A stretch of 64,000 bases of DNA from Opitutus sp. (GTDB lineage Bacteria > Verrucomicrobiota > Verrucomicrobiia > Opitutales > Opitutaceae). The DNA is taken from contig JANPZY010000001.1 of assembly GCA_024707325.1 (NCBI GenBank), positions 1,736,501-1,800,500 on the forward strand, in the 5' to 3' direction. A program made the position numbers and the translations under genes. Shown here piece by piece: positions 38,661 to 47,871 of the stretch. Each line of letters begins with the position of its first letter. Positions within the stretch are counted from its first letter, which is position 1. The notes beneath the pieces were generated by a model. The model was not told the DNA's origin. It did no database searches and was given only the letters and a program-made list of their open reading frames with translations.

Positions 38661-39308
38661 ATGAATAATTTCACCCACACCGATTCACGTTCGCCGCCTC
38701 AATCCGGTGGCATGACCACCCGGGCGCCGAGCGGCGCTCAGAACGACACCGCGCAGCCGTCCCTCACGAGCGGCTTCGGCTCAGTGATCGAGAAGGAACG
38801 TGATCTTCAATCGGCCACGGAAAGCTCGTTTGGCCAAGCGGGCGGGCGTCACTCGGCCGATCTCGACCGTATCCTCCACCACCAACATTCACGCTTGGGC
38901 GCAAACATAGCGCTCCTGGAGCAACGGTATGAGGCGCTGCCGAAACCTGAGCGGTTCGTGCATTGGCACGATCGCGCGCGGCCGCCGACCGAACCGCGGC
39001 GGACGCAACTACTCGAAACGGAACTGCTGCCTGAGCTCGTCGCTCAGCACACTCGGCTGCTCGCCGATATCGACGCACTGATCGCCTGCGCGCCAGATGG
39101 CCAGCGCGGCGAACTCATCCTCACCGAGGTGAGCCGGAGCCACGAAGAGATGGCGTGGATGCTAACCGCGCTCCTGAAGGACGACGAGTCGACGAGTCGT
39201 ATCGCCATGGGCCTAACCGGAGAACGCAGTGGCGAGTCGATTCGAGCACAGGAAAATTTGGACAACGAAGGCGGGCCGGTCCGTCTGGATCATCCCCCGG
39301 CCGGCTGA
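38661..39308 (+). CDS. Hypothetical helical protein, possibly Dps-like
   Basis: The 215-residue product has a low-complexity N-terminus (residues 1 to about 60) and a helical remainder with His/Glu-rich segments (DRILHHQHSRLGANIALLEQRY; ELLPELVAQHTRLLADIDA; RSHEEMAWMLTALLKDDES). The last segment resembles the end of the Dps-like protein at 32451 (AEHEKDAFMLRALLWE). This suggests a four-helix bundle, but the similarity is local. Confidence 0.6.
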   Translation: MNNFTHTDSRSPPQSGGMTTRAPSGAQNDTAQPSLTSGFGSVIEKERDLQSATESSFGQAGGRHSADLDRILHHQHSRLGANIALLEQRYEALPKPERFVHWHDRARPPTEPRRTQLLETELLPELVAQHTRLLADIDALIACAPDGQRGELILTEVSRSHEEMAWMLTALLKDDESTSRIAMGLTGERSGESIRAQENLDNEGGPVRLDHPPAG

Positions 39309-39324
39309 AGGCGTTTACGTCCGC

Positions 39325-39522
39325 ATGAAAGCGCTCATCGCACTGGCATTTGTTGCCGCAGCCTGCTGCGCTATCCTCAGCTATGCAGGAGTTCTGTCCC
39401 CGACGAGCATGGTGCCGCCCCTCTGCTTTGCCGCGGCCCTCGTCTTGGTGCTGCTCCACCTGATGAATGGTGACAGCCCCTCGTCCCGACCGGCTGACCG
39501 GCATCCGGATCGGGGTGCGTGA
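39325..39522 (+). CDS. Small two-span membrane protein
   Basis: The 65-residue product has two hydrophobic segments (ALIALAFVAAACCAILSYAG; VPPLCFAAALVLVLLHLM) and a polar tail. The ATG lies 17 bp after the stop of the upstream gene. No family is recognised. Confidence 0.55.
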   Translation: MKALIALAFVAAACCAILSYAGVLSPTSMVPPLCFAAALVLVLLHLMNGDSPSSRPADRHPDRGA

Positions 39523-39551
39523 GGCAGGCGACCCGGGGGATCGGTCTGACT

Positions 39552-39746
39552 TCAGTAATCCGCTTTCCGTCGAGTTGCTGGGCGCCGGTGCGCTCCCCGC
39601 TGAGGCGCTTTGCCACGTTCGGTGGACGTGGCAGACTTTAGTCCCGCGTCGCGGGCGTCCTGATCGTTCTCGGGCTGCCCTCCAAGAGCCTTCTTAATGT
39701 CGGCGTCCTTTGCGGCGGGCTTGGGGGAAGAGCGAAGTTTTTTCAC
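39552..39746 (-). CDS. Possible small basic protein
   Basis: A GTG-started frame encodes 64 residues rich in Lys, Ala, Asp and Arg (KPAAKDADIKKALGGQPEND). The composition is protein-like and disordered. Evidence is limited to the open frame and codon character. Confidence 0.35.
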   Translation of the reverse strand: MKKLRSSPKPAAKDADIKKALGGQPENDQDARDAGLKSATSTERGKAPQRGAHRRPATRRKADY

Positions 39747-39941
39747 GAACCAATATCGCCCGAAATGCGCGACTTCGCCATTGGGTCATCTCCCTCAACG
39801 CTCGTGCGACGCCGGACGCGCCAGTTTCTTTCGCGCATCGACCAGCGAGAGAACACTCCGCGACTAATGTTCCAGAATAGAGCCTGTCGATGCGACGCAC
39901 GGTGTTCGTTCATGTCGTTGTGATGAACAACTTCTTTTCCT

Positions 39942-40130
39942 ATGACGACGACCCACGCACCCATCACTCACGAAGACATCACCCGCCGAGCTTTTGATAT
40001 CTGGTGCGAGAACGGCCGGCGACTAGGCACGGCTGAAGAGGATTGGCGGGCGGCGGAGCGCCAGTTCGAACGGGAACGTGAGCACGTCGCGTTGACGGAG
40101 TCGCAGAATGCCAAGGATGGGACCGTTTAG
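39942..40130 (+). CDS. DUF2934 domain-containing protein
   Basis: The 62-residue product contains the DUF2934 core: HEDITRRAFDIWCENGRRLGTAEEDWRAAERQFE. Function is unknown; these small proteins are frequent in soil bacteria, often several per genome. Confidence 0.75.
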   Translation: MTTTHAPITHEDITRRAFDIWCENGRRLGTAEEDWRAAERQFEREREHVALTESQNAKDGTV

Positions 40131-40204
40131 TCCGAGGGGCTCCTGTCCGAGGCGTAGCCACGTGAGACTCAGGACACCAATAATGACCCTTTGCCCGACG
40201 ATAG

Positions 40205-40363
40205 CTCGTCGGTTGGCATGGGGTGCTTACCTATAAGCTCCGGGCGGCGGAAAAACTTGGCGTAAAAAGCCGTGCAGAGATTGTGCAGTTTGCGCGGGAA
40301 AAAGGCTGGTTTGATCTGCCGGCTCCGGCCCGCCGTGCTGAGCTTTCGGAGGTCGCGCGTTGA
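40205..40363 (+). pseudogene. LuxR-type HTH C-terminal remnant
   Basis: The frame begins immediately after a stop codon with no start and encodes VLTYKLRAAEKLGVKSRAEIVQFAREKGWF plus a short tail, the recognition-helix end of a LuxR-family response regulator. The receiver and the first HTH helix are missing. It lies directly before an intact receiver gene in another frame. Confidence 0.6.
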
Positions 40364-40441
40364 GCCGTTCCCGTCGCGTCCGGAAAAAACATTACGTCCC
40401 CAAACTTGCTGGACCCTGCGCCGCGCGTATCGAAATGGGTC

Positions 40442-40897
40442 ATGACCGCCGCCCGGTTGCCACCGATCTTGATCGCGGACGACGACGCGGACGATCAATT
40501 CCTGCTCCGGCGAGCACTGCAAAAAGCGAAGGTCGAGAATCCTATCGTGACGTTCAACGACGGCGACGACCTGCTTCAGTTTTTAACGGCCGGGACCGCC
40601 CCGGAACAGTCCCACGGAGCGCCGCCCTGCTTACTTTTCCTCGATCTGAACATGCCCCGGATGACGGGATTCGATGTCTTGGCCACCCTTGCTCACGCAA
40701 AGCTGGGACGCGGACTGAAGACCGTGGTCGTGTCCAGCTCGAGCCGGGAGGAAGATGTCGAGCGGGCGAAAAGGCTTGGGGCGAGCGAATACCTCATAAA
40801 ATTTCCAGGTCCGGAGACGTTCGGCCGCATTGTTGCGGATGCACTGGAAAAGGTCGGGGGCGTAGAGGCGAAACGTGGGTCTCAGGATGCAGCATGA
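40442..40897 (+). CDS. Single-domain response regulator (Rcp1-like)
   Basis: The 151-residue product is a lone receiver domain: acidic pocket LIADDDADDQFLLRRALQ near residue 10, phospho-acceptor Asp in LFLDLNMPRMTGFDV, SSSREEDVERAKRLGASEYLIKFP with the conserved Lys. There is no output domain. The long insertion between strands is typical of Rcp1-like regulators paired with hybrid or phytochrome-type kinases; no such kinase is intact nearby. Confidence 0.85.
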   Translation: MTAARLPPILIADDDADDQFLLRRALQKAKVENPIVTFNDGDDLLQFLTAGTAPEQSHGAPPCLLFLDLNMPRMTGFDVLATLAHAKLGRGLKTVVVSSSSREEDVERAKRLGASEYLIKFPGPETFGRIVADALEKVGGVEAKRGSQDAA

Positions 40898-40937
40898 GAA
40901 CGGCGCAAGAAGTTGGCTGCTCGTCGGCCGCATCAAA

Positions 40938-41156
40938 ATGACGCCGCGGCGAGACCTCCCGGTGGCCCGTCTAGATCCCAAGGCTTTGGTCGCCGCGGTC
41001 GTCGAAGGGTCGCAGGACGCCATCATCGCACAGTCGCCGGACGGTATTGTGCTCACGTGGAATCCGGCCGCCGAAGCAATGTATGGCTTTTCCGCGGAGG
41101 AGATGATCGGGGAGGCGATGGCGCGCATCGTGCCCGCAGACAAGCGCGGCCGGTGA
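40938..41156 (+). pseudogene. Truncated PAS-domain protein
   Basis: The frame encodes the first half of a PAS domain (AVVEGSQDAIIAQSPDGIVLTWNPAAEAMYGFSAEEMIG) and stops after about 72 residues. No kinase or further PAS part is readable downstream. Confidence 0.6.
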
Positions 41157-41437
41157 CCGCGTAGCCGAGACACTCCTGACTGCACTCGCGCGCGCAACGT
41201 CGTGGACGGAGCTAGGCTATCAACACGAGGTCGTGGATTAAGGCCGTTCCATCATGGCGCCGCCATCGGCCGGCTTGGGATAACGGGAGCCAAGTCTCCC
41301 CGTGCTGTTCGTAGTGAGAACCCGGCCAGTGCGATCCACCGGAGGAACTTCCGATCCGGCCCAGTATTCGACGATAGACCGCATGCGTTGCTCGGTCTGC
41401 GCCCGGCCCATTGGCTTGATGTGATATGCGCTCGCGC
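41157..41437. other. Degenerate junction, no gene seen
   Basis: After the truncated PAS gene no frame has protein-like character up to the minus-strand gene ending at 41438. It is the border between the stress-gene part of the island and the decayed phage-like part. Confidence 0.4.
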
Positions 41438-41698
41438 CTAGGCGGCGACTACGTCTTCGGAGATCGGCCGGTTGCGGAAATTATTCGCGAGCCATTCCTT
41501 CGCTTTCTCCGGCGTCACGTCCATCCAGAGGGAGCGCAAACCGGACTCCGCTGCGACGGGCTGGCCCTTTTTCTCCACCGGTGCGGCTTCGCCGGCACCG
41601 CGAAGCAATCCGGCCGCTTTGGCGCGCCGAGTGATGTTCCGGATCTCGTCGGGATCGAACTTAGCGGGACGAAGCGAGGAGGCTGTCACTGAGGTCAT
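41438..41698 (-). CDS. Hypothetical protein, possibly truncated ParB-like N-terminus
   Basis: The 86-residue product ends with MDVTPEKAKEWLANNFRNRPISEDVVAA, which resembles the start of phage or plasmid proteins of the ITPE-x6-WL-x5-NRP type; here the stop comes where such proteins continue. It overlaps the HNH frame by 38 bp on the same strand. Confidence 0.5.
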   Translation of the reverse strand: MTSVTASSLRPAKFDPDEIRNITRRAKAAGLLRGAGEAAPVEKKGQPVAAESGLRSLWMDVTPEKAKEWLANNFRNRPISEDVVAA

Positions 41699-42413
41699 GG
41701 CGATTTCCTGTTTGGTGGCGGTTGAGCAGAATGGCGGTGCGCTCGCGGGATTTCCGCAGCAGGGCGGCCGCTTGGTTCTCGCGAGCGATGTCGTTTCGGG
41801 TAGCGAGATGGAGGTTTTCGGGCGCGAGATTGTTGGGGTTGCCGTCGATGAAGCGGATGACGTGGTGCCGCGGCACCTTGCGGCCGTGCGTTTCTTCCCA
41901 GATCGCTTTGTGCAGGACCGGCCGGCCGTTCTCAGGCGTCCACGGGCCCGACTGGTAGCCGACTTTGTGAGACCAAAACCAGAGGCGATCGCGCCAGATC
42001 ACGCCCTGGCTGCAGATGTCGATCTTCACTCGAGCAGACCGCGAGTCTGTGCCGGCATTGACGCGCTGTGCGATCTCGTGCGCCCTCGGCGATGCGTAGT
42101 CGAACAACTCGACGTTGCTCGAGAATGGCAGATCACGCCGATCGCCAAGACGCGCGAGCTTCGCGCGTAGCTTGGTGATGAACCAGCCGCGGCGCTCGAG
42201 CGACCAGGTGCGCCACTCCAGCTTTAGCTCCGCCGGCACGTGCAGGCACGGCGTCCGCGCAATCAGCTCCTCGAGCTGCTCGTCGGTGAAGGGAACGTGG
42301 GGTAGGATTTTGCCGGTGGCGGGATCGCGCTTGGCGGTGCGGCAAACCACGCGGACCGGCAGTCCACGGGAGACAAAGAGTTCGCGAAGCGAACGCCGAT
42401 CGCAGCCATATTT
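41661..42413 (-). CDS. HNH endonuclease-like protein, N-terminus unclear
   Basis: The frame encodes a C-terminal HNH-type domain (RHHVIRFIDGNPNNLAPENLHLATRNDIARENQ) preceded by a segment with a first protein-like stretch CDRRSLRELFVSRGLPVRVV. HNH modules of this kind occur in phage and mobile-element proteins. No ATG lies at a suitable place; a GTG at 42350 is possible. The open frame runs further upstream antisense to the integrase fragment without protein character, so the N-terminus was probably lost. Confidence 0.6.
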   Translation of the reverse strand, partial: KYGCDRRSLRELFVSRGLPVRVVCRTAKRDPATGKILPHVPFTDEQLEELIARTPCLHVPAELKLEWRTWSLERRGWFITKLRAKLARLGDRRDLPFSSNVELFDYASPRAHEIAQRVNAGTDSRSARVKIDICSQGVIWRDRLWFWSHKVGYQSGPWTPENGRPVLHKAIWEETHGRKVPRHHVIRFIDGNPNNLAPENLHLATRNDIARENQAAALLRKSRERTAILLNRHQTGNRHDLSDSLLASSR

Positions 42414-43066
42414 AGCGTCGCCGCCGAGCTGCGGCGCCGCGCGAGCCGGAACGATGGGACTTTTTCGATCGGGTTCGACGCGACCCAATCGTGCTGGAAC
42501 GCGAATTTGAAAAACGTGCTCAGGATGCCGCGGCGGTTGTTCACTGTTTTCAGCGACGGCGTGTTGCGCTCGCAGTAGGGCCGGAGCCGCTGCGCGGTCA
42601 GGTCCGAGATCACGCAGCCGGGAAAAGCCTTCAACAGGCTGCGCAGTTCGCGGCCGATATAGATCACCTGACACGCCGTGATCGCGCGTTGGTCGCGCTC
42701 GCGTTCTTTTGCCCCGAGATAGTCGGCCACGGCCTCGGTGAGGAGCCGCTGCCGCTCCGGCTTGCGATAGTTCGTGAGCGTGAAGTCGGCGCAGAACATG
42801 AGCGAGTGACCGGCGCCTTCGAGCCGGCGAAACGCCGTTTCGGCGTCGCGCACTTGTTCGATGGTGAGCGAGGTCGCGATTTCGTTCGGCCGACCGGACT
42901 CGATCTGCGCGGCTCTGATTTCGAGCGTGGCCTTCTCGGCGCACGCTTCCTCCTTGGTCTTGAAATTGCGCCGAATGCGGACGCCGTTGAGCCGGCCGTC
43001 GACGCGCCACGACGCGGTGCCGTTGCGGTTTTCGAAGCGAGAAACGAGGAACTCTGAGCTTTTCAT
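42263..43066 (-). pseudogene. Tyrosine recombinase fragment without catalytic domain
   Basis: The first ~210 residues (from MKSSEFLVSRFENRNGTASW) form the arm-binding and SAM-like core-binding domains of a phage-type integrase (FKFAFQHDWVASNPIEKV is the usual end of this part). After about 42440 the frame loses similarity and the HNH frame takes over; no R..HxxR..Y catalytic residues are found. The start is next to a tRNA-3'-end-like sequence at 43143, as for a mobile element whose int gene was broken. Confidence 0.65.
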
Positions 43067-43142
43067 GGGCAGGTTGCCCACGTCGTTTGGTCAACCTAGC
43101 TTCCTCGAAAAATTAACTCGCTGATTTCCAGCTAGTTTAACT

Positions 43143-43186
43143 GGCGGAGCGGGTGGGATTCGAACCCACCCACCCGCTCCGCCAAG
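43143..43186. repeat. tRNA-3'-end-like palindrome (att-like)
   Basis: On the minus strand the sequence contains a full tRNA 3' end (GGGTTCGAATCCCACCCGCTCCGCCA split over the T-arm and acceptor). It differs from the tRNA-Ser at 47130 in one acceptor position (GAGCGGG versus GAGAGGG). The acceptor part is repeated in inverse orientation, giving a palindrome of about 16 bp per arm (TGGCGGAGCGGGTGGG and its complement) around the T-loop sequence. Confidence 0.65.
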
Positions 43187-43226
43187 CTTCGATGCTACCG
43201 CTGTTTGCGCGCCCGAGAAGCCTAAA

Positions 43227-43256
43227 CCTTCACAAGGAGCTTCACTAAATCTAGGC
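43227..43256 (+). repeat. Second copy of an integrase-tail sequence
   Basis: CCTTCACAAGGAGCTTCACT plus AAAT matches 46972-46995, near the 3' end of the active-looking integrase gene, at 23 of 24 positions. Together with the following frame it marks the displaced tail of a related integrase. Confidence 0.6.
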
Positions 43257-43271
43257 GACGCGCGCCCTGAG

Positions 43272-43514
43272 TTGGCCGAACTTGTCGCGATTTGGCCGCG
43301 GCTATCGGTGCCACTTCGTGCCGCGTTGCTGGCAACTGCGAGAGCGGCTGAACACGCAGCGAGCGACCAGCGGGAGCGGTCGCCCCGAGACGAGGCCAGC
43401 ACCGGAATCCGGTGCGAAGCGGGGCCGAGTGAGGGCCAAGGCGCGCCCGAGGGTAGCGAGCCCGCCCCTTCTAAGCAGGAGGAGCGCTGCGGAAAGGAGG
43501 ATGACCGCGCGTGA
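43272..43514 (+). pseudogene. Integrase C-terminal tail remnant
   Basis: The frame starts without a credible start codon and encodes AELVAIWPRLSVPLRAALLATARAAE, a segment often found at the C-terminal end of integrases of soil bacteria, followed by low-complexity polar sequence. It overlaps the start of the Rep gene by 4 bp. Confidence 0.5.
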
Positions 43515-44659
43515 CTCCGAACGAAAACGGCCTCCAGAGCGCTGCAACGCTACCGGAGGCCATACAGACGCCATCTTTGGGAGAGGGCGATGCCTACGGA
43601 GCAACTTTACGCGTCGGCGTCAACGAGCGGCGAGAAATGGCCGTGGATCGGGCGGAGACGGGATGCCGGAGCCGCGCGGAGCGCGGCCCGGCATCCCGCG
43701 ACGCCCTTCCTTGTCAGAATAGTAACAATTCCGACGAGAAACGGAAAAGATACAGGCTCACTCGGGTCCCTGGCTCTGATGATCTTTACACGACGCGGGA
43801 CAATGAGCGCGCGGTTTGGAGTGTAATCGATGGAGACACAATCGAGCGATTTGGTCTCCCGACAGCTGCAGAGGCGAAAGCGGCTTTCCATCTCCGATTG
43901 AATACCGCGTCGTTCGTAGAGCACTGGGGTAGAGACCATGCGCTCTTCTTCACCGTGACTGACGAAGAGAATGTCCATCCGACTTTGTTCGCCCGTCGCT
44001 GGAATAGCTTCCTCCGACGAAGCGGTGCATGGATTCGGAGCTATATCCGCGTTCTGGAACCGCAGAAGCAGGGCCGGCCTCACTATCACCTCCTAGTGGC
44101 TGTGAAATGGAACACGCTCCCGGAGGAATTCGATTGGGAAGCTTTTGAGAAATGCCAGGAGGAGCGTCGTGTGAATGGACCTTCGGCACTGTTTCGTGAA
44201 CTGCGGGAGCGTTACAAAAGATCGGCTGCCCCTGAACTCGTGCAGATGTGGAAATTCCTTCGCAAAGTTCTACCGAGATATGGCCTAGGCAGAGCTGAGT
44301 TGCTGCCACTGAGGAAGGGCCACGAAGCAATCTCCGAATATGTCGGCAAATACCTCGAGGCGGGATTGGCTCTCCGGAAGCACTCGTGGAAGGGATGTCG
44401 TAGAGTAGAATTCGACCGACGGTCCAAGGCATGTTGGTTGGTTTGCACCCGAGTCTTCGCATGGCGTTCTCCTGGGTCGGCCGTATGGAGAAGGAGAGTC
44501 GGAGAGTTGGCATCGGCGGCGGGAGTCACCGATTTCGAGGGGCTTCGACAACGGTTCGGCCCGAAGTGGGCATATTCTCTGCGAGAGGCCCTGATCTGTT
44601 CAGACCGAGATTCGTGGCTGATGTTTGTGAGCGTTGTAGGCGCCATGCGAAACGTATAA
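43511..44659 (+). CDS. HUH-type replication initiator (Rep)
   Basis: The protein of up to 382 residues has the HUH nuclease order: HALFFTVTDEEN near residue 143 (motif 1), RPHYHLLVAVKW near residue 187 (His-x-His metal motif) and AISEYVGKYLEAG near residue 270 with two Tyr four residues apart, as in Rep proteins that nick DNA for rolling-circle replication of small phages and plasmids. The GTG start at 43511 gives an N-terminal 70 residues of low complexity; a later start is possible. It lies in the compact element with an excisionase-like protein and an integrase. Confidence 0.75.
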   Translation: MTPNENGLQSAATLPEAIQTPSLGEGDAYGATLRVGVNERREMAVDRAETGCRSRAERGPASRDALPCQNSNNSDEKRKRYRLTRVPGSDDLYTTRDNERAVWSVIDGDTIERFGLPTAAEAKAAFHLRLNTASFVEHWGRDHALFFTVTDEENVHPTLFARRWNSFLRRSGAWIRSYIRVLEPQKQGRPHYHLLVAVKWNTLPEEFDWEAFEKCQEERRVNGPSALFRELRERYKRSAAPELVQMWKFLRKVLPRYGLGRAELLPLRKGHEAISEYVGKYLEAGLALRKHSWKGCRRVEFDRRSKACWLVCTRVFAWRSPGSAVWRRRVGELASAAGVTDFEGLRQRFGPKWAYSLREALICSDRDSWLMFVSVVGAMRNV

Positions 44660-44718
44660 CATATCAGTAAAGCCAACAATAATTGACTCGGAGGAATAGT
44701 CATATAGAGCACCGGTGC

Positions 44719-45210
44719 ATGAATAAAAACCCTGCTAACATTACGCGCATAGACGTCGAGAAGCCCCACTCCCAGCATTGCTGGGAAGTCAAAATTGTCC
44801 GCAAGCATGGGGAGTCATTTCACAAGAGCTTCTCGGACTCCAAGCATGGAGGAAAAAATGGCGCCCTTGCGGCGGCTATTAGGTGCCGCGATGAAGAGAT
44901 AAAGAAACGCCCGGCGCTCAACTCCTTCGAGCAGGCGATTAGGCTGAAGAAGTCGAATCGGTCGGGGACCGTGGGCGTTCGCCTTGGGACCAAGGTGGTC
45001 AGGCGGGGAACGAGTGAGTGGGTCTATCCTGGCTATGTCGTAACCGGAACACCGGTCTCTGGCGGAAAGCCGAAGACCAAGTATTTTACTTTTAAGTCCT
45101 ATGGTTCGGAGAAAGCAGCAAAAGCCGCTGCCCTCGGGCAGAGGCGCGCGTGGGAGAAAAGTCTTAAAGCGAGCGTCGAAGAGAAGCTGAAACAGGTTGA
45201 CATGAAGTAA
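44719..45210 (+). CDS. AP2-domain DNA-binding protein
   Basis: The 163-residue basic protein contains a bacterial AP2/ERF-like domain: NITRIDVEKPHSQHCWEVKI, then SFHKSFSDSKHGGKNGALAAAI and RCRDE. A second, weaker copy of the fold may follow (GTVGVRLGTKVVRRGTSEWV; YFTFKSYGSEKAAKAAALGQR). These domains bind DNA and occur in mobile-element proteins. It could regulate rep or act as an accessory recombination factor. Confidence 0.75.
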   Translation: MNKNPANITRIDVEKPHSQHCWEVKIVRKHGESFHKSFSDSKHGGKNGALAAAIRCRDEEIKKRPALNSFEQAIRLKKSNRSGTVGVRLGTKVVRRGTSEWVYPGYVVTGTPVSGGKPKTKYFTFKSYGSEKAAKAAALGQRRAWEKSLKASVEEKLKQVDMK

Positions 45211-45231
45211 ACCGACAAATGGGTTAACGGC

Positions 45232-45915
45232 ATGTCAACTGACTTTCCATTCGTGGAAGTGCCGCCTGAGCTTGGCTGTGTGTTTGGTGAGCCGCTGACT
45301 GGAACGCGGCTTTATCACTACGAGGGTGCGCAAGAAGAGGCGTCGTATTGGGCCGATGCTGTTTTTAAAGTAGCGGGATACTGCGTTTCGCCCGGTGGTG
45401 TTTCCATGTATGCTCCTGTCTCCCGGGCGGCGGTCCACAAGCGATTGAAGGAAGGAAAACTCACGGGGTTTTTCTTTCACATCACAAAGCGGAAGCGGAA
45501 CCTATTTGGGGTGGACCGCAGCAAGCGTGAGTTGGCGATCACGTTCATCCCTGTCAGCGAATGCAAGGCGTGGGGTGAGGAGATAGCTGCGCGAGCTATC
45601 CAGCAAGGCGCTGTGACCAAGAAGGAATTGGAAGGCGATAAGCCGGATTGGCATGGAGACTTTCTCGAGTGGGATTCGCGCTGGACGCGCCAGCGCAAAA
45701 CGAAAAGGTCACAAGTGAAACCAAGCGCAAGATTGCCCGACGGAGACCGGGTGCTTCGGTTGCCGGACGTTGCCGCGATGCTCACACTGTCAGTGAAGTC
45801 GGTTCGGCGGATGATAGATCGCGGTGAGCTCCCCGCGACTAAGGTGGGCGGAGTGTTGTTGGTTCGAGAAAGCGCGGTCATCGGACTGGTGCCGAAGCTG
45901 CAAACCTCAAACTAG
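45232..45915 (+). CDS. Excisionase-like HTH protein
   Basis: The 227-residue product ends with a helix-turn-helix of the excisionase/MerR-like type (LRLPDVAAMLTLSVKSVRRMIDRGELPATKVGG). The N-terminal 160 residues contain an additional domain (YAPVSRAAVHKRLKEGKLTGFFF) that may be a second HTH. Location one base before the integrase start codon supports a role in excision control. Confidence 0.75.
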   Translation: MSTDFPFVEVPPELGCVFGEPLTGTRLYHYEGAQEEASYWADAVFKVAGYCVSPGGVSMYAPVSRAAVHKRLKEGKLTGFFFHITKRKRNLFGVDRSKRELAITFIPVSECKAWGEEIAARAIQQGAVTKKELEGDKPDWHGDFLEWDSRWTRQRKTKRSQVKPSARLPDGDRVLRLPDVAAMLTLSVKSVRRMIDRGELPATKVGGVLLVRESAVIGLVPKLQTSN

Positions 45916-45916
45916 G

Positions 45917-47223
<1,307 letters not shown>

Positions 47224-47334
47224 TTGCTCTCAGCGCCATCGCGCCGAGACAGAAGGCGAGACCGTAGGACTCGCCCGCGAAAACGGAAGTCGAAACTTCG
47301 CGTTTGCGCACGACGCGATGATCGTGCGCTGCGG

Positions 47335-47748
47335 TTAACGATTGGTGTCTTCGCCGGCCCGCTCCACACCGCCATTCGCAGGCAGGTGATGCGGCAAAAA
47401 GAAGTAGTAGTTCATCAACCACCAGCTGCGCGAAGACCGGTAAAGCAGGGCGGGCACGCCGAATGCGCCGATCAGGGCGAGCACGATCGCGACGCGCGCG
47501 CTGATCACTTCGTAGAATGCCAGCAGCGCGAGCGGGACCAGGAAGCAAACGGTCGTCACGCCGTAGTTGAGCGAGAGCGAGCCGAGAAAAAAGCCTTCAT
47601 CATTGCCGCGGTTGAAAAACAATCCGCAGCGCGGGCAGTTCTTGTTCACCTCGAAAAGGGTGCCTTCGCGAAACAGCGTGCGGCCGCCGCAATTGGGACA
47701 GCGGTTGGTCAGGCCTCGGGCGATGATCTTGGATCGAGTGACTTTCAT
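47335..47748 (-). CDS. DUF983 family membrane protein
   Basis: The 137-residue product has a zinc-ribbon-like N-terminus (NRCPNCGGRTLF, then NKNCPRCGLFF) and two membrane segments (VCFLVPLALLAFYEVI; VAIVLALIGAFGVPALL), as in DUF983. Function is unknown. A second ATG at 47778 is possible. It lies after the terminator of the rpsB-tsf operon. Confidence 0.82.
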   Translation of the reverse strand: MKVTRSKIIARGLTNRCPNCGGRTLFREGTLFEVNKNCPRCGLFFNRGNDEGFFLGSLSLNYGVTTVCFLVPLALLAFYEVISARVAIVLALIGAFGVPALLYRSSRSWWLMNYYFFLPHHLPANGGVERAGEDTNR

Positions 47749-47803
47749 GTCGGTGGGATGGGACGTGTGAATCGTCATTCTTCGCCCGAACGGGCGCGGA
47801 GGC

Positions 47804-47839
47804 AAAAAAAAAAAAGGCGCTTCACCGGAGTGAAGCGCC
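47804..47839 (-). terminator. Intrinsic terminator of rpsB-tsf
   Basis: On the minus strand a 10-bp perfect stem (GGCGCTTCAC with its complement, 4-base loop) is followed by twelve T, about 33 bases after the tsf stop codon. Confidence 0.95.
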
Positions 47840-47871
47840 TCGAGAGTAGTTTTAAGCGAAGCTGAGCGAAC

